Positions 12,173 to 21,399 of a DNA stretch of 64,000 nt are shown piece by piece. The DNA is from Streptomyces aquilus (lineage in GTDB: Bacteria > Actinomycetota > Actinomycetes > Streptomycetales > Streptomycetaceae), in assembly GCF_003955715.1 (NCBI RefSeq), contig NZ_CP034463.1:9734001-9798000 (forward strand), written 5' to 3'. The notes below the pieces were generated by a model, which saw only the letters and a program-made list of their open reading frames with translations, was not told the origin of the DNA and ran no database searches. Every line of letters starts with the position of its first letter. Position 1 is the stretch's first letter. The position numbers and the translations under genes were made by a program.

Positions 12173-14689
12173 GTGAGCCGACCCCAGCAGCCCCCCGACC
12201 CCGCGAGCGCCGGTACGGGCGAGCAGCCCGCCGACGTGCCCGCGACCGCCGGGGAGCCGGCCCTCGGGCGGGTGGCCGCCGCGCTGCCCGTCGCCCGCAG
12301 CGGACAGGACACCGTGACAGCCGTCGGCGACGACGGGGACGCGGCCGACCGGATCTCTCCCGTCGGACGGCTCGCGTCGACCGTGGAGCGCCTGCGGCGC
12401 GAGGTGCGCGCCGCCCAGGCGGAAGCGGACGGGCGGGCCCTGATCGAACTGGCCAAGGGCATCCTCGTCGAACGCCTGCAATGCGGCCCGGCACAGGCCG
12501 CCCGCCAACTGGCCGAACTCACCGAACAAGCCGGTGTGACACCACTGGAATTCGCCGTCGAGGTGATCAACCAGGCCTCGCGCGACCGGCTCTCCGAGGT
12601 GACGGCCGCCTTCCTCGCGGCCACGACGGGACAGCCCCAGGGGCCTGGCGCGGCGTCCCAGGGTTCCTCGGCCGTCGGACTGCGTTCCGCGGAGAGCGCC
12701 GCCCTGGCCGCCCAGGACGCGCAGACCGTCGCCGACTCCCTGCTGGCGCACGCGCTGACCCCGCTGGGCGCGGTCGCCGTGGCCATCTGGGCCCTGGGCG
12801 CCGACGGATCGCTCACCCTCGCGGGCAGCGCCGGGTTCTCCGGCGCGGAAGCGGGGCGCTGGCGGCACGTACCGCCGGGCGTGACCACCGTGGCGCGCCG
12901 TGGCCTGACCGCCCGCACCGGTCAGTGGATCGGCTCCCTCTCCGACACCGCTCTGCCCTCCGTCGGCCAGCACCAGTTCCCGCACGGCGGCCGCGTCGCC
13001 ATGCCCGCCGCCGCAGCGGGCCGCATCCACGGAGTCCTGGAGATCGTCTGGCCGGCCCCGCTGGAGCCCCAGCCGCCGCAGATCGCCCGTCAGATCGAGG
13101 CGCTGGCGGAGCTGTGCGCGCACACCCTGGAGACGTACGCCCTCCACCGGCCCGACGGCAGCCCTCGCATCCTGCCCGACGCCGCCGAGCTGACGGACCT
13201 GGCCGACGGACTGCACGACCCCGCTCTGGTCCTCGTCCCGCACGTCGACGCGGGAGGCGAACTCGTCGACTTCCGGATCCACCACGTCAACGCCCGCTTC
13301 CAGGACCCCGCGGGCCGGCCGCGGGGCGTCGTCAACGGAGCGCTGCTGCTGGAGGCGTACCCGATGGCCGCGGGCGACGGCGGACTGTTCGAGCAGGTCG
13401 AACGCGTGCACGCCACGGGAGAGCCGTTCCGCGCCCAGCGCATGCGGCTCACCGCGCTGGTCGGCGATGTGCCGCTGGCCGCGGTCGCCGACATCAGCGT
13501 CAGCCGCCACGGCGGCAGCGTGCTGCTCATCTGGCGCATAGAGGACGAGACGGCGCGCCTGGCCCACCTGCTCCAGCACGCCCAACGCCTGGGCCGCATC
13601 GGCGGTTTCGAGGAGAACCTCCTGACCGGCGAGATCACCTGGAACGGCCAGCTCTACCATCTCTACGGCCAGCCGACCTCCCTGGGCCCGGTCCCGCTGG
13701 AGGACCTGCCGGCGCACGCCCACCCCGACGACGCGGTCGCCATCGGCCGCTTCCTGCGCACCCTGCTGTACCACCACCGGCCGGCCGCCACGGCCTTCCG
13801 TCTGCAACGCCCCGACGGGGTCACCCGGCATCTGCGCGTGGCCGCCGAACCGGTGCTCGACTCCGACGGCCGGCTGAACCTCGTCAGGGGCGCCTACCAG
13901 GACATCTCGGCCCACCACTGGACTGAGGTGGCGCTCGCCGCCACCCGCGACCAACTCGCCCACACCGAGCAGCAGGCCAGTGAACGCCACCGGCTGACGC
14001 TCCAGTTGCAGCACGCCATCATGCCGCCGGCGCAGGCCCCTCTGGAGGCGCCCGGACTGCGGGTCGCGGTGCGCTACCGACCGGCCGAGACCGAGCAGTT
14101 GGTCGGCGGCGACTGGTACGACGCCGTCGTCCTGCCCGCCGGGCTGGTCCTGCTGTGCGTGGGGGACGTGGCCGGACACGGAATCGAGGCCGCCACCAGC
14201 ATGGTCGTGCTGCGCAACGCGCTCCGTGGCCTCGCCGTCACCGGCGCCGGACCGGGCCAACTGCTGTCCTGGCTGAACATGGTGGCCCACCATCTGACCG
14301 GGGCCGTCACCGCCACAGCGGTCTGCGGTCTGTACGACCCCGAGCGCCGCAGCCTGCGGTGGGCCCGGGCGGGCCATCTGCCGCCGGTCCTGGTGCGCGG
14401 CACCGAGGCGAGTCCGCTGCCGCTGGTCAAGGGGATGCTGCTGGGTGCCGTACCGGAGGCGGTGTACGAGGAGCAGGAGATGCAACTGGCCGTCGACGAC
14501 ACCCTGCTGATGTACACGGACGGTCTGATCGAACGACGCGACCGTTCCGTGGAGGAGTCGCTGACCCACTTGCTGACCACGGCGCGCACGCTTCAGCCCG
14601 TGCTCGAACAGCAGTTGGACCGCCTGCTCACCCACAGCAGGTCGGACACGGACGACGACACCTGTGTCGTCGGCATCCGGGTGACCTAG
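12173..14689 (+). CDS. ANTAR-GAF-PAS-PP2C phosphatase
   Basis: An 838-residue multidomain protein. Residues about 65-145 match the ANTAR helical fold (ALIELAKGILVERL, then an AAxxL repeat), usually an RNA-binding antitermination module. A GAF domain follows (about 180-325), then two PAS-like segments (about 340-460 and 470-590), then a PP2C domain (about 610-838) with GGDWYDA, GDVAGHG and DDDTCVV. It lies 76 bp after the poly-HAMP kinase in the same direction and may be its output partner. The GTG at 12173 opens the frame. Substrates are probably STAS proteins. Confidence 0.83.
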   Translation: MSRPQQPPDPASAGTGEQPADVPATAGEPALGRVAAALPVARSGQDTVTAVGDDGDAADRISPVGRLASTVERLRREVRAAQAEADGRALIELAKGILVERLQCGPAQAARQLAELTEQAGVTPLEFAVEVINQASRDRLSEVTAAFLAATTGQPQGPGAASQGSSAVGLRSAESAALAAQDAQTVADSLLAHALTPLGAVAVAIWALGADGSLTLAGSAGFSGAEAGRWRHVPPGVTTVARRGLTARTGQWIGSLSDTALPSVGQHQFPHGGRVAMPAAAAGRIHGVLEIVWPAPLEPQPPQIARQIEALAELCAHTLETYALHRPDGSPRILPDAAELTDLADGLHDPALVLVPHVDAGGELVDFRIHHVNARFQDPAGRPRGVVNGALLLEAYPMAAGDGGLFEQVERVHATGEPFRAQRMRLTALVGDVPLAAVADISVSRHGGSVLLIWRIEDETARLAHLLQHAQRLGRIGGFEENLLTGEITWNGQLYHLYGQPTSLGPVPLEDLPAHAHPDDAVAIGRFLRTLLYHHRPAATAFRLQRPDGVTRHLRVAAEPVLDSDGRLNLVRGAYQDISAHHWTEVALAATRDQLAHTEQQASERHRLTLQLQHAIMPPAQAPLEAPGLRVAVRYRPAETEQLVGGDWYDAVVLPAGLVLLCVGDVAGHGIEAATSMVVLRNALRGLAVTGAGPGQLLSWLNMVAHHLTGAVTATAVCGLYDPERRSLRWARAGHLPPVLVRGTEASPLPLVKGMLLGAVPEAVYEEQEMQLAVDDTLLMYTDGLIERRDRSVEESLTHLLTTARTLQPVLEQQLDRLLTHSRSDTDDDTCVVGIRVT

Positions 14690-14850
14690 ACAACGTCGGG
14701 CACGGTCACCACGGGAAGGGTCGGCTGACACCGCGGAACGTCAGCTTGCGCTCACTGGCATCCGACCCGGTGCTCCTCCCGGAGCGGTGCCCCGCCCGCA
14801 GCATCAGTGGTGAGATGACAGCGCGCTGTCAATTCCTCGAGAAGGTCCCG

Positions 14851-15525
14851 ATGAAGCTTCTCCTCACCGATTCCGGTATCAAGAACGCGAGCATCCTGGC
14901 CGCGCTGGTCGACCTCCTGGGCAAGCCGATCGCCGAGTCCAGCGCTCTCTGCATTCCCACGGCGGGATATGGGGGTCCGTACGCCGACCCAGGCGGGCCC
15001 TGGCGGTTCATCAGCGGAAGGTCGCCCAGCCCCATGACCGAGCTGGGGTGGAAGTCGGTGGGCGTCCTGGAGCTCACCGCGCTGCCCAGCGTCGACGAAG
15101 CGCTCTGGGTCTCCTGGGTCCAGGAGGCCGACGTGTTGTTGGTCAACGGGGGCGACCCGCTGTACCTGAGCCACTGGATGCGGGAATCCGGGCTGGCTGA
15201 CCTCCTGCCGTCACTGCCCGACACGGTCTACGTCGGGCTCAGCGCCGGGAGCATGGTGATGACTCCCCGCGTCGGGGCGGACTTCGTGGGCTGGAAGCCG
15301 CCCGGCGGCGGGGACAGCACGCTGGGCGTGGTCGATTTTTCGATCTTCCCGCACCTGGGTCATCCGGCTTGTCCGGAAAACACCATGGCCGCGGCAGAGC
15401 GATGGGCAGCCGCGATCGCGAGTCCGGCGTACGCGATGGACGAGCAGACCGCCATCAAGGTGACCGACGGCACGATCGAAGTGGTCTCCGAAGGGCAGTG
15501 GAAGTTGTTCAACCCGGCCTCATGA
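14851..15525 (+). CDS. Peptidase E-like (family S51) hydrolase
   Basis: A 224-residue cytosolic protein with a class I glutamine amidotransferase-like fold. LLVNGGDPLYLSHW and the nucleophile elbow GLSAGSMVM (catalytic Ser in GxSAG) match dipeptidase E and cyanophycinase relatives. Family members hydrolyse Asp-X dipeptides, though the exact substrate here is uncertain. The ATG at 14851 is chosen from a much longer open frame because homology begins there (MKLLLTDSG) and AAGG precedes it. It interrupts the signalling genes and has no visible functional link to them. Confidence 0.82.
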   Translation: MKLLLTDSGIKNASILAALVDLLGKPIAESSALCIPTAGYGGPYADPGGPWRFISGRSPSPMTELGWKSVGVLELTALPSVDEALWVSWVQEADVLLVNGGDPLYLSHWMRESGLADLLPSLPDTVYVGLSAGSMVMTPRVGADFVGWKPPGGGDSTLGVVDFSIFPHLGHPACPENTMAAAERWAAAIASPAYAMDEQTAIKVTDGTIEVVSEGQWKLFNPAS

Positions 15526-15569
15526 ACCGTGCGGCGTCGATGTCAGTGGAATCAGGCACACTGCGTCGT

Positions 15570-16412
15570 ATGCACTCGGTGACCGCGCACGACTATGCCT
15601 GGATCCGTACTTCGCCGCTCTTCCGCCACATGAGGGAGAGCGGATACACCCTGACCCTGATACGGGGGCGGACGCCGGGGGAGGTGCTGCGCGCGATGGA
15701 GGCGGAACCCCGCGGCACCGGCGAGGGATCGACCGGGCTCATCGAGGCCAACGACGCTCACCGCGCCGAGGTGGACTACGACTACTGGGACGAGTCCTAC
15801 GTCGCGGGCGCCTTCGGCGTTCCGGGCGAGAACGGCGACTGGACACTCGTCCTCGGCTTCGACGGTGGCCTGGGGATCGCGACGCCGTGCGTCGAGAGGC
15901 TGTCCAAGGGCGGCCGGGTCGTGGCGCACTCGACCAACGGCGGCAAGCCCATCCACCTCTTCCACTGGTTCGAGGACGGTGAGCTCCGTACGACGTTCGA
16001 GAACCCCTCGTCGCGCGACGGCAGCACTCCCGATGAACTCATCCCCCTGCTGCGGGAAGTCGGCTTCCCTCTGACCTGTGAGGGAGAGGACGACGAGAGC
16101 GCCCCGGACGTCGACCGGAAGGCGGCGGTCCTTGCTCTGACCGAGAGACTCACCGGCATATGCGTGACGGAGTCGCTCCTCCGGGACGCTCCATACGAGT
16201 TGGGGCTCGTCCCCGAACAGCCCGAGGAGCCGTGGACCGGCGTCGTCATCGACATCACCGACGCCCACGGGGAGCGCCTGCACAGGGAATGGACCTACGA
16301 GGAGATCGCGACGGCGACGGACCGCGCACGGTCGGAGGCAGAGGCGCCGGTTCTCATCACCTACGACGAGCCGTCGGCCATGGATCGTTCGGAGCACGAC
16401 ACAGACGAATAG
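15570..16412 (+). CDS. DUF6461 family protein
   Basis: A 280-residue protein of unknown function. The N terminus MHSVTAHDYAWIRTSPLF and the central acidic and aromatic stretch with WTLVLGFDGGLG are typical of actinobacterial DUF6461 proteins. There is no signal peptide or membrane segment. The frame is open earlier: an ATG at 15522 would overlap the peptidase stop (ATGA) and another lies at 15540. I choose 15570 because the conserved family start falls there. A link with the peptidase E gene just upstream is possible, since both read in one direction 44 bp apart. Confidence 0.7.
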   Translation: MHSVTAHDYAWIRTSPLFRHMRESGYTLTLIRGRTPGEVLRAMEAEPRGTGEGSTGLIEANDAHRAEVDYDYWDESYVAGAFGVPGENGDWTLVLGFDGGLGIATPCVERLSKGGRVVAHSTNGGKPIHLFHWFEDGELRTTFENPSSRDGSTPDELIPLLREVGFPLTCEGEDDESAPDVDRKAAVLALTERLTGICVTESLLRDAPYELGLVPEQPEEPWTGVVIDITDAHGERLHREWTYEEIATATDRARSEAEAPVLITYDEPSAMDRSEHDTDE

Positions 16413-16521
16413 TGGGGGAGCGCTTTCCGTATGAGTAGCCTCGTCGCCTTCGGGAAGACAGGCAATCGCAGGGACGAGCGAGCCGGGCCGGTAGGGGCGC
16501 GGCTCCTGGTGGGAAGGCGAG

Positions 16522-16953
16522 ATGACGACTGATCACCGCTGGCAGGAAAATGCGGCGTCCGGGAAGGACCCGGAGCAGGCCATGCGCTACCGGGGCGAGT
16601 TGCATGACGTGACGGACGCCCGACTGGACACCGAGAGCTTCCTCGACGATCTCGCGCGGGTGGCGCCGCCGAGCGCGCCGGAACACCGGGACGACATCGT
16701 CCTCGTCGTCGCCGAGCTGACCGCGAACGCGGTCCAGTACGCACCGGGCCCGTTCGAGGTCCGGCTGCGCAGAACCTTCGACGGAGTCCACGTCGTCGTC
16801 CAGGACACGAGCGGCACGCCGCCGACCCCGCGCCCTTTCCACCGTGACGGGGGCGGCGGGGTCGGCTGGTATCTGATCCAGTCGCTGTGCAGCCAGGTCA
16901 GTGTCGTCACCCAGCCGGACGGCAAGGAGATTCACGTCTTTCTGCCCTGGTGA
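16522..16953 (+). CDS. HATPase anti-sigma-type kinase
   Basis: A 143-residue single GHKL ATPase domain. The N box is VVAELTANAVQYAPG, the G1-like box is QDTSGTPP and a Gly-rich G2 loop is RDGGGGVGWYLI. This is the compact RsbW/SpoIIAB-like class abundant in Streptomyces. It is convergent with another HATPase gene (stops five bases apart), an unusual tail-to-tail pair of related kinases. No STAS gene is adjacent on its own strand, so its partner is unknown. Confidence 0.82.
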   Translation: MTTDHRWQENAASGKDPEQAMRYRGELHDVTDARLDTESFLDDLARVAPPSAPEHRDDIVLVVAELTANAVQYAPGPFEVRLRRTFDGVHVVVQDTSGTPPTPRPFHRDGGGGVGWYLIQSLCSQVSVVTQPDGKEIHVFLPW

Positions 16954-16958
16954 GGAGG

Positions 16959-17372
16959 CTAGGGCCGGCCGCGCAGCGGGACCAGCACGCTGATCGCCTT
17001 TCCACCGCCGGGGCGCCGCTCCATGCGGATGTCACGCGCGAGGCGCATGATGATCGGCCAGCCGTAACCCTGTCCTTGCCCCGCCAGGGGGAGAGCGCCG
17101 GAACCGTGGACGACGTCGGGAACGACGTCGCTGTGGTCGTGGACGGTCAGCCGGATTCCGTCGTGGGTGGCGGTGGCCTCGAAGGCGGCGAGTCCGTCAC
17201 CGTGCCGCAGGGCGTTGCTGACGAGTTCGGAGACGACGAGCAGCAGATCGACGACGTCCTCCTCGCGCGCCGTGCGGGATTCCGTGTCCCACTGCTCCCG
17301 TACGACCGCCCGCGCGTACTCCCGTGCCGACGCCGCGGTCGTCACCACGGCCGTGCGGTCGGACCGGCTCAC
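16959..17372 (-). CDS. HATPase anti-sigma-type kinase
   Basis: A 137-residue GHKL ATPase. The N box is VVSELVSNALRHGDG, G1 HDHSDVVP and G2 GQGQGYGWPII. The open frame runs back to 17849, but the extra 159 residues look like non-coding reading (Arg/Ala/Pro-rich, no domain). I therefore start at the GTG at 17372, whose GTGA overlaps the stop of a 27-codon open frame at 17369-17452. It is followed tail-to-tail by the HATPase gene at 16522 and preceded upstream by a STAS gene on the same strand at 17813, a possible partner. Confidence 0.72.
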   Translation of the reverse strand: MSRSDRTAVVTTAASAREYARAVVREQWDTESRTAREEDVVDLLLVVSELVSNALRHGDGLAAFEATATHDGIRLTVHDHSDVVPDVVHGSGALPLAGQGQGYGWPIIMRLARDIRMERRPGGGKAISVLVPLRGRP

Positions 17373-17452
17373 CGTTGGACCAGTGCCCGGGGCTCCTCCA
17401 CAGTCGGCCGTCGGTCCTGGCCGAGGGCGAAGTACCTTGCGTTTTCTGTCAT
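17369..17452 (-). CDS. Possible 27-residue leader peptide overlapping the HATPase gene
   Basis: On the reverse strand an ATG at 17452 opens 27 codons, beginning MTENARYFALG and ending at a TGA. That TGA overlaps the GTG start of the HATPase gene (GTGA, 17369-17372). AAGG lies about nine bases before the ATG. The HATPase start itself has no clear ribosome-binding site, which fits translational coupling. The peptide matches no family I recognise, and a chance open frame is possible at this length. Confidence 0.35.
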   Translation of the reverse strand: MTENARYFALGQDRRPTVEEPRALVQR

Positions 17453-17812
17453 GTCGGACGGCCTTTCGATGCCTTCGTTGAACGGGCCTGCCACCGTCAC
17501 GGGGCGCCGCCGCGGCGTGGGCCATGCTGCGCGCGGCCTGCGCAGTATGGCGGAGGCGGCCGGTGTCCCGGTGGAGAGACCGCCGAGTGCGCCTCAAGGT
17601 TGTGCCTTCCGGCGTCGCGTCCCGAGCACGGGCGAACCGGAGTGCGTCGCCTCCGGACGATGTCCCGGGTGCTCTGTCGTGCGGTGCGCAGCGAACCGTG
17701 GCGAGCCGCTGCCGTGTGCCCACAGCAGCGGATACCCGGCTCGCCCTCGTACATGCGGGCCGGCTTCGCTCCGCGCACCGGGCACGGCCGCCGGCTCGGC
17801 ACGGTGCGAGCG
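17453..17812. other. 360 bp with no supportable gene
   Basis: This stretch lies between the small reading frame before the HATPase gene and the STAS gene at 17813. Frames on both strands are open, but their products are Arg/Pro/Ala-rich without a domain or good start. I see no clear terminator hairpin or promoter. Confidence 0.5.
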
Positions 17813-18148
17813 TCAGTTCGGGCCCGGGGAACGCAGGTACACCTCCCAATGGGGCTCAGGGCGCACATCGGCGGCGAGAGCGAGCAGCCGGCGCGGCTGG
17901 GGGCGCAGACCGACGATCCTGAACAAGCCGCCGCGGCGCGCCACACAGCCGTCGACCGTGAGGAGGAGGTGCAGGAGCGCCGAGTCCGTGAAGCCGACGC
18001 CGACGAGGTCGAGGGTGAGGCGCCGCACGGAAGGCGGCAGCCCGCTCGCCGCGCTCTCGATGGCAGGCCGCACCCGGTCGTCGATGTCGTCGTGCACGGT
18101 CAGCGTGGCGGCGTAGCCGCCGGGGCTCACGGTGATGTGAGTGCCCAT
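17813..18148 (-). CDS. STAS anti-sigma factor antagonist
   Basis: A 111-residue STAS domain. The phosphorylation loop reads VGFTDSALLHLLL rather than the usual DSSGL; the key serine is kept but the following Ser-Gly is changed. Beta strands and the IVGLRPQPRRLL end match RsbV-type proteins. The ATG at 18148 follows AAGGGGG. It lies upstream of, and on the same strand as, the HATPase gene at 16959-17372. It diverges from the STAS gene at 18361 across a 212-bp gap. Confidence 0.8.
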   Translation of the reverse strand: MGTHITVSPGGYAATLTVHDDIDDRVRPAIESAASGLPPSVRRLTLDLVGVGFTDSALLHLLLTVDGCVARRGGLFRIVGLRPQPRRLLALAADVRPEPHWEVYLRSPGPN

Positions 18149-18360
18149 GGTGCGGGCCCCCTTCCCTGGGGGTTGGCGGCCGGGAACGGCCGCTGGGCTC
18201 CTCCCACCGTGTCACGTACCGCGGGGAACGTCGAACGGCCTGGTGCGCAGGGGGCATGAGGTGTGTGTCGAGGGGTAAGCGCGCATGCGCGGCACCCGCC
18301 GCGACCCGCAGGCCAGCGCGTCATCAGATCCGGCCGTAGTACATGTCGTTGGAGGCACTC

Positions 18361-18744
18361 GTGTCCGTTGCCCAGAACCCTCTGTCCGTCGAGGTCGCCC
18401 TGTTGCGTGACGACGTGGCCCTGATCACGGTGCAGGGCTATTTGGACGTCGACACCGCGACCGAGTTCCAGCATCATCTGGCCAACCAACTGCACCACGG
18501 TCGACGCCATTTCCTGCTCGACCTCACGGACGTGCCGTTCATGGACTCGTCCGGCATGAACATCATTCTCCGCGTCTACCAGGAAGCCCGGGACCTGCCC
18601 GGCAGCGTGCACATCATCTCGCCGCAGCCCGCGGTGCGCCGGATTCTGGATCTCACCGGCGTGAGCATCACGGTCCCGGTTTCGGAGAGCGTCGAGCAGG
18701 CACTGGAACTGGTCGATCACCCGCAGCAGCAGGTGCAGCCTTGA
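18361..18744 (+). CDS. STAS anti-sigma factor antagonist (BldG/RsbV-like)
   Basis: A 127-residue STAS domain with the standard loop VPFMDSSGMNIILRVYQ, so S in DSSG is the expected phospho-acceptor. An ATG at 18343 is in frame, but GGAGG at 18351-18355 is well placed only for the GTG at 18361. It is convergent with the large PAS/PP2C/HATPase gene ending at 18961. Its divergent neighbour is another STAS gene. It would be recharged by PP2C enzymes and phosphorylated by HATPase kinases such as those listed here. Confidence 0.85.
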   Translation: MSVAQNPLSVEVALLRDDVALITVQGYLDVDTATEFQHHLANQLHHGRRHFLLDLTDVPFMDSSGMNIILRVYQEARDLPGSVHIISPQPAVRRILDLTGVSITVPVSESVEQALELVDHPQQQVQP

Positions 18745-18960
18745 CGGCTGGGGGTGGCGGGGGAGCAGGCCGCGTGGACCGCCGACCTGCGTGCACGCCT
18801 TCACGGTCACCCACCACCCCCCTCGTCGTCGGGTCCAACCGGCAGCCGCGGCAACCGCCCACCGCCGGGGCAACGCGCCTGGCGGGGTGGCGTGCGCACG
18901 GTCCGGGCGGATGGAGCCCGACACGGAGCCGCGGCGCCGCAGGACCGCCGAAACGGACGC

Positions 18961-21399
18961 TCACGTCGGCAGCGGCAACTCTGCCCAGATGGTCTTTCCG
19001 GTGGGTGTCTGCCGACTGCCCCAGCGGTCCGCGAGCTGGGCGACGAGCAGGAGCCCGCGTCCGCCCTCGTCGAAGGAGCGGGCCCGCCGCAGGTGCGGGG
19101 CGGTGCTGCTGCCGTCGGAGACCTCGCAGACGAGTGTGTCGCCGCGCAGCAGGCGCAGTTCGATGGGCGCGCTGCCGTAGCGGATGGCGTTGGTGACCAG
19201 TTCGCTGACGATGAGCTCGACGGCGAAGGCCAGCTCGGCCAGTCCCCAGACGCTCAGCTGGTCGCTCGCCATCCGGCGGACACCGGCGACGAGGGCGGGA
19301 TCCGTGGACAGCCGCCAGGTGTGCACCCGGTCGGGCTTCAGCGCGGACGTCCGGGCCAGGAGCAGCACGATGTCGTCGGCGGGAGCGGCGGGTATCACCT
19401 TGCGGACCACCTGGTCGCAGATGTCCTCCAGGCCGGACGGTGGATGGCTGAGCGCGTCCCGCAGCAGGCCGAGACCCCTGTCGATGTCCCGGTCGGCAGC
19501 CTCGATCAGACCGTCCGTGTACAGGGCGAGCAGGCTGCCCTCCGCCAGGTCGACCTCTACGGCCTCGAACGGCAGCCCCCCGACGCCGAGCGGCGGGCCG
19601 GCGGGCAGGTCGAGGAACCGCACGGTCCCGTCGGGGGTCACCAGGGCCGGCGGCGGATGGCCGGCGCGGGCCAGCCGGCAGGTACGGGAGACCGGGTCGT
19701 AGACGGCGTACAGGCACGTGGCGCCCACCTCGCCCGACGCGCCGCTCGTCGATCCCCGGGCGTCGGGCCCCTCCTCCCGGTCGAGCCGGACCACCAGGTC
19801 GTCGAGCTGGGTGAGCAGTTCGTCGGGGGCGAGGTCGACGTCGGCGAGCGTACGGACCGCGGTACGCAGACGACCCATCGTCGCGGAGGCGTGGATGCCG
19901 TGGCCGACCACATCACCCACGACGAGGGCGACTCTTCCTCCGGACAGGGGGATCACGTCGAACCAGTCGCCCCCGACGCCGCTCGCGGAACCCGCCGGCA
20001 GATACCGGTAGGCCAGGTCCACGGCGGTCGGGGAGGGCAACCGCTCGGGCAGCAGACTGCGCTGGAGGGCGAGCGCGGTCCGGCGTTCCTGGGTGTAGCG
20101 CCGGGCGTTGTCGATGCTCACGGCCGCCCTGGCGGCGATCTCCTCGGCCAGCAGCAGGTCGTCGTCGCCAAAGGGTTCCGGCGTGCGGTGCCGCACCAGA
20201 TACACCAGGCCCAGGGTGACACCGCGGGCGCGCAGCGGTACGAGCAGTATCGAGTGCATCCCGTAGCGGCGTACCGCCTCGGTGCGCGCCGGGGACTGCG
20301 CCAGCCACTCGCGCAGCACCGGGTCGCCGATGCGGTGCCGGGTGCCCCGGCCGGTGCGCAGGGCCCAGGCCGCCGGGGAGTGCGGGGGGCGGGTGGCCTG
20401 CTCGCCCACCGCTATCGCGGACTCGGGGCATCCGGGGAGCACGGAGGCGTGGGCGGCACGGCGCAGGACGACCTGCTCGGTGGGCGACACCGGTTCCGGT
20501 TCGTCCCCGCCGACGACGGACTCCAGCAGGTCGACGACGACGAAGTCGGCGAATCCCGCGACCGCCAGCTCGGCGAGCTCCTCCGCGGTCCGCGTCACGT
20601 CGAGGGTGCTCCCGATCCGGGCACTGGCCTCGTTGAGCACCTCCAGGCGCCGCCGGGCCCAGTACTGCTCGGTGGTGTCGATCACCAGCGCCGACAGGCC
20701 CTGGACCGAGCCGTCCAGGTCCTTGAGCGGGGTGAGATACACGGACCAGGCGTGCTCGTCGACCTCGCCCAGGCCCCGGCCCGGCGCCTGCTCGCTGTGG
20801 AGCGCCTCCCCGGTGCGCAGGACCTCGCGCTGGAGGCGGTCCATCTCCTTGTGGCTCGGCTGGATCTCGGTGAGGGTCCGGCCTTCCATCTCCTCGCTGG
20901 ACAGGCCCATGGCCTGGCTCATCACTTCGTTGCAGGCCACGAACCGGGCGCGGTGGTCGTAGACGGCGACGGGCAGCGGAAGCTGTGCGAGCGTGCGGTC
21001 CCACAGCTCGGCCGCGTCGGCGGCACGTGGGCCGGAGGTGTAGGTCACGGTGGCATCGGTGACGAGCCAGAGCGATCCGGTTCCCCCGGTCGACAGCGGC
21101 GCTCCGCGCAGTCGTACGAGGATCCGGTCGCCGTCACGGTGACGCAGCGCCACCTCGCTCGTCCAGGGTTCGCCGGCGGCCAGCCGCCGAACGGCGGGCT
21201 GGGGGAGGTCTGCGGCGAGCAGGGCGGCGACCGGACGGCCGACGACGTCTTCGGCCGTGTGTCCCAACAGGGCCTGGGCACCGGAACTCCACGCCATGAC
21301 GCACAGCCGGGCATCGATGACGACGGCGAAGTCCTCTGGTACTCCGGTGCCCCCTGCCGCACCGGAGCCGATGGACCGGTTGTCCATGGGACGACCCAC
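18961..21399 (-). CDS. PAS-PAS-GAF-PP2C-HATPase signalling protein
   Basis: An 812-residue protein combining sensing, dephosphorylation and kinase functions. PAS 1 covers about 15-125 (LCVMAWSSGAQALLGHT), PAS 2 about 135-255, GAF about 265-440, PP2C about 450-665 (GGDWFDV, GDVVGHG, ADDIVLLL), and a C-terminal RsbW-type HATPase about 680-812 (ELIVSELVTNAIRYG, FDEGGRGLLLV). Such fusions are known in Streptomyces and may both phosphorylate and dephosphorylate a STAS partner. The start is the GTG at 21399, preceded by AGGAA; the ATG at 21387 is the alternative. Confidence 0.87.
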   Translation of the reverse strand: MGRPMDNRSIGSGAAGGTGVPEDFAVVIDARLCVMAWSSGAQALLGHTAEDVVGRPVAALLAADLPQPAVRRLAAGEPWTSEVALRHRDGDRILVRLRGAPLSTGGTGSLWLVTDATVTYTSGPRAADAAELWDRTLAQLPLPVAVYDHRARFVACNEVMSQAMGLSSEEMEGRTLTEIQPSHKEMDRLQREVLRTGEALHSEQAPGRGLGEVDEHAWSVYLTPLKDLDGSVQGLSALVIDTTEQYWARRRLEVLNEASARIGSTLDVTRTAEELAELAVAGFADFVVVDLLESVVGGDEPEPVSPTEQVVLRRAAHASVLPGCPESAIAVGEQATRPPHSPAAWALRTGRGTRHRIGDPVLREWLAQSPARTEAVRRYGMHSILLVPLRARGVTLGLVYLVRHRTPEPFGDDDLLLAEEIAARAAVSIDNARRYTQERRTALALQRSLLPERLPSPTAVDLAYRYLPAGSASGVGGDWFDVIPLSGGRVALVVGDVVGHGIHASATMGRLRTAVRTLADVDLAPDELLTQLDDLVVRLDREEGPDARGSTSGASGEVGATCLYAVYDPVSRTCRLARAGHPPPALVTPDGTVRFLDLPAGPPLGVGGLPFEAVEVDLAEGSLLALYTDGLIEAADRDIDRGLGLLRDALSHPPSGLEDICDQVVRKVIPAAPADDIVLLLARTSALKPDRVHTWRLSTDPALVAGVRRMASDQLSVWGLAELAFAVELIVSELVTNAIRYGSAPIELRLLRGDTLVCEVSDGSSTAPHLRRARSFDEGGRGLLLVAQLADRWGSRQTPTGKTIWAELPLPT

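Noticed and set aside
17373..17849. N-terminal extension of the HATPase gene to 17849
   Set aside because: The added residues are Arg/Pro/Ala-rich without any fold signal, and a supported GTG with an overlapping upstream stop exists at 17372.
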